DNA of 64,000 nt from Candidatus Heimdallarchaeota archaeon (GTDB taxonomy: Archaea > Asgardarchaeota > Heimdallarchaeia > Hodarchaeales > Hodarchaeaceae). The stretch's first letter is position 1; each line of letters opens with the position of its first letter. Positions 62,368-64,000 of this stretch are shown piece by piece. The notes below the pieces were generated by a model. That model made no database searches, was not told where the DNA came from, and was given only the letters and a program-made list of their open reading frames with translations. Both the position numbers and the translations under genes were made by a program. The stretch is from assembly GCA_020353515.1 (NCBI GenBank), contig CP070695.1, positions 2,293,921 to 2,357,920 of the forward strand. Reading direction: 5' to 3'.

Positions 62368-62550
62368 TTAAGGTCCCGTGAATCCACAATTAGGACATGT
62401 ATATCTGTTCCCTAATTTTCGACACCGCTCACAACGAATAATCGGAATCATTCCGCAGGATGGACAAGGAAAACGAGTTGTTCCATGTTGACTAGGCATG
62501 ACCGCTATTTGACAAGGATTACATCTTTGCATCCGAATGTTTTCACTCAT
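62368..62550 (-). CDS. Small double zinc-ribbon protein (HVO_2753-like)
   Basis: A 60-residue protein with four C-x2-C knuckles: CNPC (~10-13), CPSC (~29-32), CERC (~40-43) and CPNC (~53-56), making two zinc sites. This matches the family typified by HVO_2753 of Haloferax, found next to aEF1B in many archaea. The exact molecular function is not known; ribosome or RNA binding is usually assumed. It precedes ef1b on the minus strand. Confidence 0.88.
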   Translation of the reverse strand: MSENIRMQRCNPCQIAVMPSQHGTTRFPCPSCGMIPIIRCERCRKLGNRYTCPNCGFTGP

Positions 62551-62702
62551 TTAGAGAACCTCTGCGTCTATTTGCCTCGCCTAGATAAAATATAATAAAC
62601 TCTTCTCTTTGGTTGAGCCCCCTTCCTAGTTTTTCTCGAGGTCTTTGATATTTTGGAGCTTAAAAATCTCTGAGAACATGAACTTTGTGAAAGCATATTA
62701 GA

Positions 62703-63131
62703 GTGAAAAGAATGGCAACATATGGTCATATCACTGTAGACAAAGATGGTGAACCTTCGTCAACAGAAAAGATACAGAAGATTTTAGATGGTCTCGGCGC
62801 TGTTCAAGGGGTAGAAAAAGCTCTTCTGGTGAGTGAAGAAGGTTTTCCAATAATGTGTGCACAAACAACACCGATTTCCGAGGAAATTGAGACATTAGTA
62901 TCCGCAATGGTTGCTGGAATCGTTAGCACTTTTGCTGGGGCTTGTGTTCAACTCAATTTAGGAAATAGCATAGATTACATTCATGTCCAGACCCCACTCG
63001 GTTTGGGTCTAATTTCAAGTGTAGGAAGTACTATTCTCGTACTGATTACTAAACCTAAAGTCAAACTAGGATTAATGCACTATCTGATTACCTCAACGAG
63101 GACTAAAATGCTGAAAGTGCGAGATTTTTGA
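62703..63131 (+). CDS. Roadblock/LC7 domain protein
   Basis: A 142-residue protein with a Roadblock/LC7 (longin-like) domain: 'ILDGLGAVQGVEKALLVSEEGFPI' region (~27-50) forms the helix and first strands, and 'IVSTFAGACVQLNLG' (~73-87) the long helix, with 'GLISSVGSTILVLIT' (~102-116) closing the sheet. In eukaryotes and bacteria such domains form dimers that regulate small GTPases; Asgard genomes carry many. No small GTPase gene is adjacent. Starts are GTG 62703 or ATG 62712. Confidence 0.85.
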   Translation: MKRMATYGHITVDKDGEPSSTEKIQKILDGLGAVQGVEKALLVSEEGFPIMCAQTTPISEEIETLVSAMVAGIVSTFAGACVQLNLGNSIDYIHVQTPLGLGLISSVGSTILVLITKPKVKLGLMHYLITSTRTKMLKVRDF

Positions 63132-63235
63132 GTAATAGCAGTTTTTTGCAAGATAATTTTCTGAAAGAGGGGCAATACTAACGTAAATTGGTTTTTAAGA
63201 AAAACTAATTTAATTTATATTCGCTATTATATCCG

Positions 63236-63733
63236 ATGATTCACGATAGAAGTGAATTTGGTGAGTCTCAATTGCCCCTTAAGGAGTCTGATTTAGTACT
63301 ACGTCCTTTAGATTGTAAGGTTGGAGGAATGGAACCAATATGCATACTTGATCCAGATCATCCATGCTGTGAGGATGTTCCTCGCAAAGAAATCATGTTT
63401 GAAGGTGGTCAAGTAATTAAACAGGGCAACTCTGCTATTGTGTCCCTTAAACTTCACTTCAATGATCCAGTTGAAGAATTTATTTTTGACAGAATTCGAA
63501 ATGAATTATGGCGGGACGCAGGGTCTCGATTAAAAGTAATCCGAGAACCTGAGGAGGGATATCAAATTTCTTTCTTTCTTAATACCGAAATGGTAGCAAC
63601 TGTTGAGCAACGAGAGGCTTTAATTGAGTATTGGGAGAAATTTAGTACAAATATGCGTAGAATCTTAACAGATGGGAAAATGGTCATTAATAAATATGTC
63701 CGGAGTAAAGCGGAAGCTTCTCGTCTGAGTTAA
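63236..63733 (+). CDS. Hypothetical protein
   Basis: An unrecognised 165-residue soluble protein. The N-terminal third has 'MEPICILDPDHPCCEDVP' (~31-48), with three cysteines close together, possibly a metal or redox site. The rest is beta-alpha and charged ('FNDPVEEFIFDRIRNELWRDAG', split ~76-97), with a basic end. It lies 104 bases after the Roadblock gene on the same strand and could be co-transcribed with it. No function is proposed. Confidence 0.65.
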   Translation: MIHDRSEFGESQLPLKESDLVLRPLDCKVGGMEPICILDPDHPCCEDVPRKEIMFEGGQVIKQGNSAIVSLKLHFNDPVEEFIFDRIRNELWRDAGSRLKVIREPEEGYQISFFLNTEMVATVEQREALIEYWEKFSTNMRRILTDGKMVINKYVRSKAEASRLS

Positions 63734-63891
63734 AAGGGGAAACCAGGAAACGATTTCAGGATTTTATAGTAAACTCAGTCTTGGCTTCTTATGAAATATG
63801 TGGATGAGATTACACATGCCTTCTACTTGAATTTCTTAATTGGATTAATACATTCTTATAAGAAAAAAAGAAAAAAAAGTAAGGTACTATA

Positions 63892-64000
63892 TTATATAGT
63901 CAAATCTAATGTTATTGTCTGATCTGTTGTTTCTCCGACGTCAAATGTGACAGTGATTGTATAGTCTCCTGCTGCTAGACCCGTGTCAAAGGTATAATCT
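63892..64000 (-). CDS. C-terminal end of a surface protein, cut by the window edge
   Basis: The last 35 codons of a minus-strand gene are visible, reading 'DYTFDTGLAAGDYTITVTFD' and on to 'TITLDLTI' before TAA. The alternating pattern and 'GLAAGDYTITVTF' are typical of an Ig-like or bacterial-Ig-type domain in secreted archaeal proteins, as in the 1740-residue protein of this window. There is no membrane anchor after this domain. The 158 bases between it and the previous gene hold an A-rich stretch (63862-63879) only. Confidence 0.7.
   Translation of the reverse strand, partial: DYTFDTGLAAGDYTITVTFDVGETTDQTITLDLTI

Noticed and set aside
1..64000. CRISPR arrays, insertion sequences, transposases or integrases
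   Set aside because: No regularly spaced repeats, terminal inverted repeats or recombinase motifs were seen. The only insertion-like footprint is the 41185/42826 repeat.

Overview
The window reads as AT-rich archaeal chromosome. Archaeal markers include a tail-less histone, DnaG-type primase, aIF5A, Pelota, Pth2, SBDS, the Rrp4/Rrp41/Rrp42 exosome, proteasome alpha subunit, prefoldin beta, Cdc48, LonB, CofE (coenzyme F420) and intron-bearing tRNAs. Two small genes recognised by sequence pattern, eukaryote-type ribosomal proteins eL22 (44089-44388) and eL38 (49727-49942), together with a Roadblock/LC7 protein, point to an Asgard (Promethearchaeota) genome. That placement is inference: no rRNA lies in the window. 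I see no CRISPR array, transposase or integrase gene.

Layout. (1) 1-5 kb: an unknown protein, a DUF167 protein, AMP-forming acetyl-CoA synthetase and an OFA-type MFS carrier. (2) 5.2-17.4 kb, minus strand: a seven-gene block of MoxR ATPase, DUF58/vWA protein, multi-TM protein, DUF4350-like and DUF4129-like membrane proteins, a small helical protein and a 1740-residue anchored surface protein. This looks like one membrane-associated chaperone and cell-surface system. (3) 17.9-31.4 kb: housekeeping genes (TPR, CofE, Urm1/MoaD-like protein, ornithine carbamoyltransferase, site-2 protease, CoaD, DnaG, histone, uL16/L10e, Pth2, Pelota, HDAC-like protein) with several non-coding elements between them: two C/D box sRNA candidates, a ~280-nt structured RNA candidate and a short RNA-like unit ending in tandem hairpins and T8. 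(4) 31-39.3 kb: HypA/HypB, FtsZ, tRNA-Pro, an AAA ATPase, a THUMP tRNA methyltransferase, LonB, and three tandem tRNA-Arg genes carrying four introns. (5) 39.6-49 kb, accessory in flavour: two radical SAM proteins, a surface protein flanked by a displaced copy of a gene 3' end, eL22, a NadE homologue with a ruined PP-loop, an NhaD/ArsB-type transporter and a broken tandem universal stress protein gene. (6) 49.4-64 kb: translation and RNA-processing genes. An eleven-gene plus-strand run goes from psmA through SBDS, exosome, eL43/L37Ae, Brix, Pcc1, prefoldin and DUF3194 to Ncs6. Cdc48, aEF1B with its zinc-ribbon partner, a Roadblock protein and the tail of another surface protein follow.

Functionally the window is dominated by ribosome biogenesis and RNA processing (Nob1, SBDS, Brix, exosome, Pcc1, Ncs6, Trm-G10-like, C/D sRNAs) and by protein quality control (proteasome alpha, Cdc48, LonB, S2P, prefoldin, MoxR). 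The clearest unusual signals are: introns at non-canonical positions in four of five tRNA genes; a 3'-end duplication bracketing a surface-protein gene, resembling the footprint of a site-specific insertion; a C/D sRNA candidate with a hairpin between D' and C'; the structured RNA at 24.5-24.8 kb; and the MoxR-surface-protein operon.
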